A stretch of DNA of 64,000 nucleotides from Paracoccaceae bacterium (lineage in GTDB: Bacteria > Pseudomonadota > Alphaproteobacteria > Rhodobacterales > Rhodobacteraceae): positions 1 through 64,000 of the forward strand of contig JAGQRV010000037.1 in assembly GCA_020425125.1 (NCBI GenBank), written 5' to 3'. Shown in pieces: positions 18,411-26,922 of this stretch. Both the position numbers and the translations under genes were made by a program. Under the pieces are notes generated by a model. The model did no database searches. It saw nothing but the letters and a program-made list of their open reading frames with translations, and was not told the origin of the DNA. The stretch's first letter is position 1. Each line of letters starts with the position of its first letter.

Positions 18411-20774
18411 TCAGCGGCCCAGAAGCGCCGGCACGATGGTGACCACGCCGGGGACAAGCCAGAGCAGCAGCAGCGCCGCGATCTGGATCAGCACGAACGG
18501 GACGACGCCGCGGTAGATCTGCGCCGTCGTGACCTCGGACGGCGCCACGCCCCGCAGGTAGAACAGCGCAAAGCCGAAGGGGGGCGTCAGGAACGACGTC
18601 TGCAGGTTCACCGCGATCATGATCGTCACCCATTTCGGGTCCATCGTCCCGCCATAGATCACCGGGCCGACGATGGGCACGACGATGTAGACGATCTCAA
18701 GGAAATCAAGGACAAAGCCCAGAATGAACAGCACCAGCATGACGATCAGGAAGACCGCGGTCTCGCTGTCGAAGCTGCGCAGGAAGTCCTGGATATAGGT
18801 CTCGCCGCCGAAGGAAATGACCACGAGGTTGAGGATCTGCGAGCCGATCAGGATGGTGAAGACCATCGAGGTAACCTTCGCCGTCTCCCGCACAACCGGC
18901 CCCAGCACGCCCGCCCGCAGCAGCACCCAGCAGCTGTAGAGGATGCCGAAAACGGCGAAATGATAGGCCGCCTGCGCCACCGCGAAGGCGATGTACTGCT
19001 CGGCCCGCGTGCCGGGCAGATTGACCCTAAGATCGAAGCTCGCGCCGACCAGGATCATGATAACAATGGAAAAAGCGGCCCAGACGATGATCCGTCCGCT
19101 GCGGTTGTCGTCGGTCAGCCGGCGGTGCGCGGCCAGCATGATCGCCCCTGCGGCACCCAGGGCCGCCGCCGGCGTGGGGTTGGTGATCCCGCCGAGGATC
19201 GAGCCGAGCACGGCGACGATCAGGAGCAGCGGCGGAAACACGACCCGGACCAATGGGTTGCGCGCCAATCCTGATGCGGCTTCGCGGCAGCCATAAAGCG
19301 CCAGCCCGGCCGGGACCAGCAGGATCACCGCCGTCGCCCCCGCGCTCGTCGTCGGCGCGATCAGCAGCCAGTCGGCCACGAGACCCAGCCCGACACCTGC
19401 GAACCCGATCCAGATCGGTGCCCCGGCCCGCGACGGCGCAGTGCCGCGCCCGCCTGCAAGAACCAGCGCAACCAGCAGGAAAAGCGCGGTAATTCCGGTG
19501 CCGAGCGGAGGCGCCCCGGCAATCCGGGCGCCCCGCGCGGCCGCGATTTCCTCGGGCGACAGGGCATGGCTCCGCACCTCCGCACCCGACGCGGCGATGC
19601 GCGCCTGCTCGGCCTCGGCCCGGTCCCAGGCCGCCTGCCCGTGCAGCGCGATCATCGCCGCCTTGCACTGCTCCGGCACATTGGTGCGCAGCGTGGCCGA
19701 GGGCGCGGCAGAGGACACCGTGTCGACCGTCAGATCCTGCGACCCGACGATGCCGACCTGCGCCGCAAGGACCACCGCCGCGACCAGCCCGACCGGCACG
19801 CCCACAAGCCAGGTCAGCGCCTCGCCGCGGGTGACGACCTCGCCCCCCGGACCGGATGCAACCTCCCCGCGCACCGGCGGCGCGTGGCGCGGGTCGAACA
19901 GCGCGAAGCCGAAGGCATAGACGGCATAGAGCACCGCCAGAAGGATTCCGGGCAGCAGCGCCGACTGGAACAGGGTCCCTACCGAGAGAACGGCGGCCTT
20001 GCCGAGATAGGTGAGCGCGTCCGGGCAACCCACTGTAATTGCGCGGGTCTCCTGCGCGGTCGCATAGATGTCACCCGCCAGCGTGCCGAGAAGCACGATG
20101 ACGATGGAAGGCGGTATGATCTGGCCGAGCGTCCCCGAGGCCGCAATCACCCCCGTCGCCAGTTCCGGGGAATAACGGTTCCTCAGCATGGTCGGCAGCG
20201 ACAGCAGGCCCATCGTCACCACCGTCGCCCCGACAATGCCCGTCGAGGCGGCGAGGAAGGCGCCAACGACCACGACCGACACGGCAAGCCCGCCGGGCAT
20301 CGGGCCGAAGACCCGCGCCATGGAGGTGAGCAGATCGTTGGCGATCCGGGACCGCTCCAGCGTGATGCCCATCATCACGAACATCAGCACCGCGAGCAGG
20401 GTCTCGATCCCCTGCCCGGCGAAGACGCGTTCGTTCATCCGGTTGACGATGAAGCTGAGATTGCGGTCCATCGCCAGTTCCCAGCCGCCGGGAAACAGCG
20501 GCTGGTCGATCCGCGGCAGATCCGGATAGCGGAAATGCGAGATGGCGAGCGGGTTCACGCCCTGGCCCAAAAGCGCGTGATAGGCGGGACTGGCCGTATC
20601 GACGGCGCGGTGAACGAGGAGCCCGGCACTGTCGAGCCCGGCCAGGATGCCGAAGGCCAGCACGCCGGCACCGCCGATCGCGAAGGCGACCGGAAAACCG
20701 GTCATGATGCCGCCGAAGAGGCAGAGCAGCACGACGATCAGGCTAATCTCGACGCCGTCCAGTCCGAAGAACAT
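18411..20774 (-). CDS. TRAP transporter large permease subunit (DctM-like, extended)
   Basis: The membrane subunit that couples uptake to the sodium or proton gradient. The 787-residue protein starts MFFGLDGVEISL at 20774 and has the DctM signatures GIPxxFA-like FPVAFAIGGAGV near the start and ASGTLGQIIPPSI in the first half. It is much longer than the usual 425-450 residues. The middle (about residues 290-480) carries a hydrophilic segment and several additional hydrophobic helices before the second DctM half resumes (SQILNLVVISFGGE). It is the last gene of the P-Q-M operon, 10 bases after the small subunit. Confidence 0.9.
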   Translation of the reverse strand: MFFGLDGVEISLIVVLLCLFGGIMTGFPVAFAIGGAGVLAFGILAGLDSAGLLVHRAVDTASPAYHALLGQGVNPLAISHFRYPDLPRIDQPLFPGGWELAMDRNLSFIVNRMNERVFAGQGIETLLAVLMFVMMGITLERSRIANDLLTSMARVFGPMPGGLAVSVVVVGAFLAASTGIVGATVVTMGLLSLPTMLRNRYSPELATGVIAASGTLGQIIPPSIVIVLLGTLAGDIYATAQETRAITVGCPDALTYLGKAAVLSVGTLFQSALLPGILLAVLYAVYAFGFALFDPRHAPPVRGEVASGPGGEVVTRGEALTWLVGVPVGLVAAVVLAAQVGIVGSQDLTVDTVSSAAPSATLRTNVPEQCKAAMIALHGQAAWDRAEAEQARIAASGAEVRSHALSPEEIAAARGARIAGAPPLGTGITALFLLVALVLAGGRGTAPSRAGAPIWIGFAGVGLGLVADWLLIAPTTSAGATAVILLVPAGLALYGCREAASGLARNPLVRVVFPPLLLIVAVLGSILGGITNPTPAAALGAAGAIMLAAHRRLTDDNRSGRIIVWAAFSIVIMILVGASFDLRVNLPGTRAEQYIAFAVAQAAYHFAVFGILYSCWVLLRAGVLGPVVRETAKVTSMVFTILIGSQILNLVVISFGGETYIQDFLRSFDSETAVFLIVMLVLFILGFVLDFLEIVYIVVPIVGPVIYGGTMDPKWVTIMIAVNLQTSFLTPPFGFALFYLRGVAPSEVTTAQIYRGVVPFVLIQIAALLLLWLVPGVVTIVPALLGR

Positions 20775-20784
20775 CGCCGGCGCC

Positions 20785-21681
20785 TCACATCGTCTCGGCA
20801 GGATGCGGCGGCCCGCCCTCGCCGCGCCTGTCCGGGTCGTGGAAGCGACCATCGGCCTCGGGGCCCTCGACGAGTTCCAGGACGTTGCGGAAGAAGAAGG
20901 TCACCGCTTGCAGCAACATCATTGCAATGAAGGCGAGGATCAAAAGCTTGAAGAGAAAATAGGCGTCGAAGCCGTTCGGCGAGAAGCCGATGGTCTCGAC
21001 GTTCCATTTCAGCACGCGGGATTTCCGCAACATCGCCTCGAGCGAATCCGACGCCGAGATCTTCGGTGTGATCAGGTGCCGCCAGAGAAAGAACCAGGCA
21101 TAGAGCCAGCTGAGCACCAGCATCGGCGCCATCAGCACGAGACTGCCGGCCGCGTCGATAATCTTGCGGCTGCGGCGTGTGACGCGGGCATAGACTAGGT
21201 CCACCCGCACATGGCCGCCCTGCACGAAGGTCCAGGCACAGCAGAGCGCGACGATCATGGCATTGTAGAGCTTCAGCTCCTCGCTGTACCAACTCAGATC
21301 GCGGGTGAAGACCGTGCCGAAGGGGCCGACCGAGATTTGCGAGACCAGAAAGACCCGCTGCAGGAACACGATGACGACCTGCTGCAGGACCATCGCCAGC
21401 CCGGCCCAGGCAAAGAGCCGCCCCATTGCATTGGCAAAGGCTTCCGCCCCGCGGACGAAGCCCCACAGGAGCCCACGGCGCCACAACCCCAGAGCGAGCA
21501 GCAGCAGGAACAGATCGAAGGCGACAAAGAAGACCTGGCTCGATCCGCCGTAATAGGCAAAGCGGAGGATCGCCTGAGGGTCGGACCAGTCGAGCCAGCT
21601 TGCGGGATCGCCGAGCGCGTAGACGAGGTCGCGGGGGCCGTGCGCGATCCCGCCGAGGATCCACAGGATGCCGTCGAACAT
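20785..21681 (-). CDS. TRAP transporter small permease subunit (DctQ-like)
   Basis: A 298-residue membrane protein with about four to five hydrophobic segments. The DctQ-type core WTFVQGGHVRVDLVYARV (about residues 138-156) is followed by a helix and a C-terminal extension with a further membrane pair. It is longer than typical DctQ proteins (about 160-200 residues). It lies between the substrate-binding protein and the large permease and must form the membrane complex with the latter. Confidence 0.85.
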   Translation of the reverse strand: MFDGILWILGGIAHGPRDLVYALGDPASWLDWSDPQAILRFAYYGGSSQVFFVAFDLFLLLLALGLWRRGLLWGFVRGAEAFANAMGRLFAWAGLAMVLQQVVIVFLQRVFLVSQISVGPFGTVFTRDLSWYSEELKLYNAMIVALCCAWTFVQGGHVRVDLVYARVTRRSRKIIDAAGSLVLMAPMLVLSWLYAWFFLWRHLITPKISASDSLEAMLRKSRVLKWNVETIGFSPNGFDAYFLFKLLILAFIAMMLLQAVTFFFRNVLELVEGPEADGRFHDPDRRGEGGPPHPAETM

Positions 21682-21750
21682 CGCGTCCCTCCCTTTCGCC
21701 GCACACCCGGTCCCGCATGGGGTGCGGCCGGCCCAGTGCCGCGACGGCCG

Positions 21751-22842
21751 TCAGAGCGCGGCGAGCACGCGGTTGCGCTGCTGGGTATAGTAGCCGTCGG
21801 AGAGCGCCACCCAGTTCGAGGATTCCGCCATCCCGTTCGCCGCGCTCTCGAAGATGCTGGCGAACATCTCGTCTTCCATGAACGCGGACAGCACGTTGCG
21901 CGAGGCGGTCCCGAAGGCGTCCCAGATCGCCGGGGCAAACTCCTGGATCTTGGTGCCGCCAGCGACCAGCCGCTTCAGCGCCGGGCCGTTATTGGCAATG
22001 AACAGCGCGTAGTTCTGCTGGTGGGTCTCGGCGGCGGCGATCTCGATCGCCTTCTGCTGCTCGGGGCTCAGGCTGTCGAAGACTTCCAGATTCACCCCCA
22101 CGCTCAGCGCGGAGCCCGGTTCGTGGAAGCCCGCGGGATAGAAGTACTCGCAGACCTCCTGCAGGCCCAGCCGTTCGTCCGACCACGGTCCGACCCATTC
22201 GGTGCCGTCCAGTGCGCCAGTGGAGAGCGCCTGGTAGATTTCGCCAGCGGGAAGGTTCTGCACCGAGGCGCCCAACTCTCCCAACACCTTTCCGCCGAGG
22301 CCGGGCATGCGGAACTTGAGGCCCTGGAAATCTTCCGGGGCGTTGATCTGGCGCCGGAACCAGCCGCCGCCCTGGGCGCCGGTCTGTCCGGCGATGAACG
22401 GGCGGATGCCGAAGATCTCCCCCAGCTCCGCGTGTTTTGCAGCGCCGCCTTGTCCGTAATACCAGGTCATCATCTCGGGCGCGGTCATGCCGAAGGGCAC
22501 CGTGGTGAAGATCGCCCAGGCCGGACTCTGGTTGACCCAGTAGTAGTCCGCGGCGTGGTACATGTCGGCCTGGCCCGACGTCACGGCATCGAAGGATTCC
22601 AGCGCGCCGACCAGCTCGCCTGCCCCCTTGGCGTCGATCAGAAGCTGCCCGCCGGTCAGCCCCGCAACACTATCGGAGAAATGCTCGACAGCGTCCCAGA
22701 CACCGGCCAGGCCGCGCGGCCAGGTTGTGACCATCACCAGCGTCCGCGGCGCGCCCTGCGCTATCGCCGGGGCAGCGAGTGCGCCGGCCGCCGCCGCACC
22801 GCCGCCAAGCGCGGACTTCTTCAGAAACGACCGACGATCCAT
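21751..22842 (-). CDS. TRAP transporter substrate-binding protein, TakP-like
   Basis: Periplasmic receptor of the TRAP system. The 363-residue protein begins MDRRSFLKKSALGGG, a twin-arginine signal ending at PAIAQG. The body has the TakP-type segments KFRMPGLGGKVLGELG and LSTGALDGTEWVGPWSD, which in the Rhodobacter TakP structure carry the arginine and other residues that bind alpha-keto acids together with a metal. Uptake of a 2-oxo acid or similar small carboxylate is therefore the best guess. The start at 22842 is chosen because the Tat motif immediately follows. It heads the operon. Confidence 0.88.
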   Translation of the reverse strand: MDRRSFLKKSALGGGAAAAGALAAPAIAQGAPRTLVMVTTWPRGLAGVWDAVEHFSDSVAGLTGGQLLIDAKGAGELVGALESFDAVTSGQADMYHAADYYWVNQSPAWAIFTTVPFGMTAPEMMTWYYGQGGAAKHAELGEIFGIRPFIAGQTGAQGGGWFRRQINAPEDFQGLKFRMPGLGGKVLGELGASVQNLPAGEIYQALSTGALDGTEWVGPWSDERLGLQEVCEYFYPAGFHEPGSALSVGVNLEVFDSLSPEQQKAIEIAAAETHQQNYALFIANNGPALKRLVAGGTKIQEFAPAIWDAFGTASRNVLSAFMEDEMFASIFESAANGMAESSNWVALSDGYYTQQRNRVLAAL

Positions 22843-23051
22843 GGCACTTCCCCCTGCACTCGCGGACATCCCGGCGCGGCTGCGCCGGCGGTCCGATCAT
22901 TTTGCCGGTACCCTAGCGAATTGCCGGCGCTTGGCAACGACCCGCGGCGCCGGCGCCCGCGCCGGTATCCCGAACCTCGCGGCCGCCGTGACTTGCGGGC
23001 GCCGGGCGCCGCCCCCATAACACGGCTGGACAGCACGAGGCCTATCCGACC

Positions 23052-24386
23052 ATGACCGAAAGCGTTCCCGTCACCGACCCCTCCGTCTGGATCACCGTCG
23101 GCGTCATCCTGCTTCTCCTGCTCTGCTCCGCCTTCTTCTCGGGCGCCGAGACCGCGCTGACGGCGTCCTCGCGCGGCAAGCTCAGCAGCATGGCGGATGA
23201 CGGGTCGCACAAGGCGGCGCTGGCGCTAAAGCTGACCCAGGACAGCGAACGGCTGATCGGCTCGATCCTGCTGGGCAACAACCTCGTCAACATCTTCGCC
23301 ACGTCGCTTGCCACCGCACTGTTTGCGAAGGTGCTGGGACCGAACGCGGTGGCCGTCGCAGCGCTGGTCATGACGACCCTGGTGCTGATCTTTTCCGAAG
23401 TGCTGCCGAAGACCTACGCGATTTCGAATGCCGAAAAGGTCGCTGCCTGGGCGGCGCCGATCGTCGCCGTCTGCGTGCGTGTGATGGCCCCCCCCGTCGC
23501 GGTGGTGCGCCGGATCGTGCGCGGCGTCCTTTGGATGGTCGGTGTGGAGATCGACCCGTCGCGGCACGTTCTGTCGATCCGGGAGGAGATCGTCGGTACG
23601 CTCCAGCTGGGCCATTCAGAAGGGATCGTTCTGAAGGAAGACCGCGACCGTCTTCTCGGCGCGCTCGACCTGAGCGATCGCACCGTCGAGGAGATCATGC
23701 GCCACCGGTCCAATATCGAGATGATCGATGCCGATGCGCCGGACGAGCAGATCCTGGCGCAGGCGCTGCAATCGCCCTATACCCGCTTGCCGCTCTACAA
23801 GGGCGACCCCGAGAATATCGTCGGCGTTGTCCACGCCAAGGACCTTCTGCGAGCGGTTCATGGCTCGGAAGACGGCAAGGGCACGGCAGATTTCGACGTG
23901 ATGAAGGTGGCCCGCAAACCCTATTTCGTTCCCGAAACCACAACGCTCGACGACCAGATGCGCCAGTTCCTCAAACGGCACACCCATTTCGCACTGGTCG
24001 TGGACGAATACGGCGACCTGCAGGGCCTGCTGACGCTCGAGGACATCCTTGAGGAAATCGTGGGCGAGATCACCGACGAGTTCGACGACAGTGGCGATGC
24101 CACGATTGCGCGGACTTCGGACGGCAAGTTCCTGGTCGATGGCGCGATGACGATCCGCGACCTCAACCGGGCACGCGATTGGAACCTGCCGGATACCGAG
24201 GCCAACACGCTTGCGGGCCTGGTGATCCACGAGGCGCAGATGATCCCCGTCGTGGGCCAGGTCTTCATCTTCCATGGCTTCCGCTTCGAGATCGCCGCCC
24301 GCGAACACAACCGGATCACCCAGATCAAGGTCTCGCCCGTCGCAAAGAATTCCGGGCCAGCGGACCCGAGCGTGACCGTTCGGTGA
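23052..24386 (+). CDS. CorC/CNNM-type transporter (DUF21-CBS-CorC_HlyC)
   Basis: A 444-residue protein with a DUF21 membrane domain (about residues 1-190; four hydrophobic segments, with FFSGAETALTASSR and GNNLVNIFATS). A CBS pair follows (about residues 215-345; EEIMRHRSNIEMIDAD and GDLQGLLTLEDILEEIVGEI), then the C-terminal CorC_HlyC domain (about residues 355-440). Members are linked to magnesium or cobalt resistance and efflux. It appears to be a single-gene unit ending in a terminator region. Transport substrate is inferred from the family only. Confidence 0.9.
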   Translation: MTESVPVTDPSVWITVGVILLLLLCSAFFSGAETALTASSRGKLSSMADDGSHKAALALKLTQDSERLIGSILLGNNLVNIFATSLATALFAKVLGPNAVAVAALVMTTLVLIFSEVLPKTYAISNAEKVAAWAAPIVAVCVRVMAPPVAVVRRIVRGVLWMVGVEIDPSRHVLSIREEIVGTLQLGHSEGIVLKEDRDRLLGALDLSDRTVEEIMRHRSNIEMIDADAPDEQILAQALQSPYTRLPLYKGDPENIVGVVHAKDLLRAVHGSEDGKGTADFDVMKVARKPYFVPETTTLDDQMRQFLKRHTHFALVVDEYGDLQGLLTLEDILEEIVGEITDEFDDSGDATIARTSDGKFLVDGAMTIRDLNRARDWNLPDTEANTLAGLVIHEAQMIPVVGQVFIFHGFRFEIAAREHNRITQIKVSPVAKNSGPADPSVTVR

Positions 24387-24475
24387 CAGGGACGGTTTGT
24401 TAATGTCTGCGGACTAGCCTGAGGGCGTCACGACTGCCAATCTTGGCTTTGTGATGTTTTCCTCCCTGTTGGACT

Positions 24476-24505
24476 GGCCGCGTCTCCGGGCGCGGCCTCT
24501 TTTTT
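24476..24505 (+). terminator. Rho-independent terminator downstream of the CorC-like gene
   Basis: Perfect 7-base arms GGCCGCG and CGCGGCC around an 8-base loop, followed by TCTTTTTTG. It ends transcription about 90-120 bases after the CorC-like stop codon. Confidence 0.85.
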
Positions 24506-24534
24506 GTTTCCGTTGAGTAAGTTCGGAATCCCTG

Positions 24535-24563
24535 TTGACCGGGGCATCGAGTCGCTCTAGCGT
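24535..24563 (+). promoter_or_regulatory. Candidate sigma-70-type promoter
   Basis: TTGACC and TAGCGT are separated by 17 bases, in a region upstream of a short segment that ends in a strong terminator. A start around 24570 is expected. This is a sequence-pattern call only. Confidence 0.45.
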
Positions 24564-24569
24564 GTGCGC

Positions 24570-24638
24570 ATATCAAGTCGGCCAGTCCGACAGGGAGCAA
24601 AAAACCAATAATGAAGGGTCCTTAGGGGCCCTTTTTTA
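24570..24638 (+). ncRNA. Candidate short RNA or attenuated leader upstream of ialB
   Basis: The segment between a plausible promoter and a terminator is about 70 bases. It contains a small hairpin (GTCGG/CCGAC), an AGGGAG ribosome-site-like sequence, a mini reading frame ATG-AAG-GGT-CCT-TAG at 24611-24625, and a terminator (24614-24637) whose left arm overlaps the mini frame and is followed by six Ts. It may be a free small RNA or a terminator-attenuator of the ialB-like gene. No known RNA family is recognised. Confidence 0.4.
24614..24638 (+). terminator. Intrinsic terminator/attenuator upstream of ialB-like gene
   Basis: AAGGGTCC and the complementary GGGGCCCTT flank a three-base loop, with one bulged G, and are followed by a run of six Ts. 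It lies 107 bases before the ialB-like start and overlaps a four-codon reading frame. Confidence 0.75.
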
Positions 24639-24744
24639 ATGCACGGATTGCGTCCCCGTCGCGCACCGTTTACATCCGCTCCACCGGTGCCCGCCTCTCG
24701 ATGGGGCCCCGACGTCCAGAGACGTCCAGAATGGAGATTCGGAC

Positions 24745-25398
24745 ATGCGCGCAATCAGCAAAGCCCTGACCACGGTCGCAGTGCTGTCTGCCCTGACCCT
24801 TCCCGCCCTCGCGCAGGATGGCACGACGGACCAGCCGGCCCCGGCGCAGCAGGCTGCCCCAGCGCAGCAGCCTGCACCGGCGCCCGCGCCGCAGCAGGCA
24901 GCCCCACGACAGATTGCCGGCAGCCGCGCCGATGCGCAGCCACGCCAGCCCTACCGGGTGGGAACCTTCTCGGACTGGCTGGTGCAGTGCATCCGCGTCG
25001 ACGAGGCGCCGAACGACCCCTGCCAGATGAACCAGACGCTGAAGAGCCCGGACGGGTCTCCCACGGCCGAGGTGAACCTGTTCCGGCTGGACCGTGAAGG
25101 TGTCGAGGCCGGTGCCACGATCGTCACCCCGCTCGAAACGCTGCTCACCCGCAACATCGCGCTCTCGGTCGATGGAACGGACCCGAAATCCTATCCCTTC
25201 ACCTTTTGCAGCCGTCAGGGTTGCATCGCCCAGGTCGGCTTCAAGCCCGAAGAAATTGCCGCCTTCAAGAAGGGCGAGACCGCCACGATCACGATCTATC
25301 CAATGACATCGCCCAACCAGCCGGTGCAACTTTCCCTGTCGCTGGCGGGCTTCACCGCCGCCTACGACTCGCTGACCGGAATCCCCGGTATCCCCTGA
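24745..25398 (+). CDS. Invasion-associated locus B (IalB) family protein
   Basis: A 217-residue exported protein. It has a signal peptide (residues 1-23, ending ALAQ), a low-complexity Pro/Gln/Ala linker (about residues 28-62), then an IalB domain (about residues 70-210) with the conserved opening FSDWLVQCI and cysteines near residues 76, 92, 152 and 157 that probably form disulfides. IalB of Bartonella affects erythrocyte invasion. In environmental alphaproteobacteria the family is widespread and of unknown role. A tandem GACGTCCAGA duplicate (24709-24728) lies just before the ribosome site. Confidence 0.88.
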   Translation: MRAISKALTTVAVLSALTLPALAQDGTTDQPAPAQQAAPAQQPAPAPAPQQAAPRQIAGSRADAQPRQPYRVGTFSDWLVQCIRVDEAPNDPCQMNQTLKSPDGSPTAEVNLFRLDREGVEAGATIVTPLETLLTRNIALSVDGTDPKSYPFTFCSRQGCIAQVGFKPEEIAAFKKGETATITIYPMTSPNQPVQLSLSLAGFTAAYDSLTGIPGIP

Positions 25399-25426
25399 GG
25401 CTCTTACGAGCCCGGCGCTGCGGCGG

Positions 25427-26638
25427 TCAGACCCGGCGCAGCGCCAGCACCGCGTTCAGCCCGCCGAAGGCGAAGGCGTTGGAGAGGACCGCATCGACCT
25501 TTGCCTCGCGCGCCACGTTCGGAACCACGTCGAGCGCGCATTCAGGGTCGGGTTCCTCGTAGCCGATGGTCGGCGCAATCACGCCGTCGCGCAGCGCCAT
25601 GATGCAGGCCAGAAGCTCGATCGCCCCGGTGCCGCCGATGACATGGCCGTGCATCGATTTGGTGGACGAGATCATCAGACGGTCGGCATGGGCGCCGAAC
25701 ACGTCTGCGACGGCCGCGCATTCGGTCTTGTCGTTCGCGGCCGTCCCGGTTCCGTGGGCGTTGATATAGCCGACGCTTTCCAGATCGAGCCCGGCATCGG
25801 CCAGCGCGCCCTTGATCGCCCGCGCGGCGCCCTGCTTGGAGGGCATCACGATGTCGGCCGCATCCGAGGTCATGGCAAAACCGACGACCTCGGCAAGAAT
25901 GTCGGCACCGCGCGCACGGGCATGCTCGTAGTCCTCGAAGACAAAGACCGCAGCCCCCTCTCCCTGCACCATGCCGTTGCGGTTGGCCGAGAACGGCCGG
26001 CAACCGTCCTTGGACATCACGCGAAGGCCTTCCCACGCCTTCACGCCTCCGAAGCACAGCATCGATTCCGACCCGCCGGTCACCATCACCCGGGCCGCAC
26101 CGCCGCGGATCAGCTGGAAGGCCAGCCCCATGGCGTGATTCGACGATGCGCAGGCGGTCGCCACCGTAAAGCTCGGCCCCTTGAGGTTGTAGCTCATCGA
26201 GACGTGGCTGCAGGCCGCGTTGTTCATCAGCTTCGGCACGACAAAGGGATGAACGCGGTTCTTTCCCTCCTCGTAAACCGTCCGATAGTTTTCGTCCTGC
26301 GTGTTCAGCCCGCCGCCGGACGTGCCCAGAACCACGCCGGAGCGCGCCGCCAGATCCCCGGAAAAATCGAGCCCCGCCTGCGCCAGCGCCTCGGCGGCCG
26401 AAATCAGGGTGAACTGGGTGAATCTGTCATAGAGGGCGATTTGCTGGCGGTTGAAATGCGCTTCGGGATCGTAGCCCCTGACCTGCCCGCCGATCTGGAT
26501 CGCGAGTCGCTCCACATCGCGGATCTCGAGCGGACCGATCCCGCAGCGGCCCTCCTTCATTGCCGCGAGCGTGTCCGCGACATTGCTGCCAAGCGCGTTG
26601 ATCGTGCCCTGGCCGGTAATGACGACGCGTCCGCTCAC
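25427..26638 (-). CDS. Beta-ketoacyl-ACP synthase (FabF/NodE-like)
   Basis: Extends an acyl-ACP by condensation with malonyl-ACP. The 403-residue protein keeps the complete catalytic set: Cys163 in TACASSNHA, His295 in NAHGTGTAANDKTE, Lys327 and His332 in KSMHGHVIGG. This is a KAS II-type enzyme but the immediate context is a private acyl carrier protein and an lpxD gene, not the fabD-fabG-acpP cluster, so it probably makes a specialised acyl chain. The start overlaps the ACP stop by four bases, so carrier and synthase are coupled. Confidence 0.9.
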   Translation of the reverse strand: MSGRVVITGQGTINALGSNVADTLAAMKEGRCGIGPLEIRDVERLAIQIGGQVRGYDPEAHFNRQQIALYDRFTQFTLISAAEALAQAGLDFSGDLAARSGVVLGTSGGGLNTQDENYRTVYEEGKNRVHPFVVPKLMNNAACSHVSMSYNLKGPSFTVATACASSNHAMGLAFQLIRGGAARVMVTGGSESMLCFGGVKAWEGLRVMSKDGCRPFSANRNGMVQGEGAAVFVFEDYEHARARGADILAEVVGFAMTSDAADIVMPSKQGAARAIKGALADAGLDLESVGYINAHGTGTAANDKTECAAVADVFGAHADRLMISSTKSMHGHVIGGTGAIELLACIMALRDGVIAPTIGYEEPDPECALDVVPNVAREAKVDAVLSNAFAFGGLNAVLALRRV

Positions 26639-26892
26639 GATTTCTGCGCCACCAGACCTTCAACGGCGCGCACGATGGCGGCAACGCTGGAGATGTCGAA
26701 CTCGCTGTCTTCCGGATTGTTGGCGTTGAACGGGACCTGGACGTCGAACTCTTCCTCGATCGCGAAGATGCTCTCGACCAGCCCGAGGCTGTCGATCCCC
26801 AGATCGTCGAGCGTCTTGTCCGGCGTCACGTCCTCGACGTCCATGACCGCCTGTTCCGCGATGATGCGGATCACCCTGTCCTTGACGCTCAT
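26635..26892 (-). CDS. Acyl carrier protein (secondary)
   Basis: An 85-residue carrier protein with the 4'-phosphopantetheine attachment serine at residue 35 in LGIDSLGLVES. It has an acidic four-helix composition and the FDVQVPFNANNPED segment instead of the usual FDIEIPDEDAE of housekeeping AcpP. It is therefore a specialised ACP. It is coupled to the downstream ketosynthase by an ATGA overlap and follows lpxD after 30 bases. Confidence 0.92.
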   Translation of the reverse strand: MSVKDRVIRIIAEQAVMDVEDVTPDKTLDDLGIDSLGLVESIFAIEEEFDVQVPFNANNPEDSEFDISSVAAIVRAVEGLVAQKS

Positions 26893-26922
26893 TTCGGTAC
26901 TCCCGGCATTGCTCGGCGCGAT

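Larger units (their letters stand above)
24462..24597. repeat. Long-range 19-base inverted repeat
   Basis: Bases 24462-24480 and 24579-24597 are inverted copies of each other with one mismatch out of 19 and 98 bases between. The left arm overlaps the first stem of the CorC-like terminator. The right arm lies inside the candidate short transcript and ends in a ribosome-site-like AGGGAG. Both copies are followed, in their own orientation, by an A-rich stretch. Confidence 0.7.
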
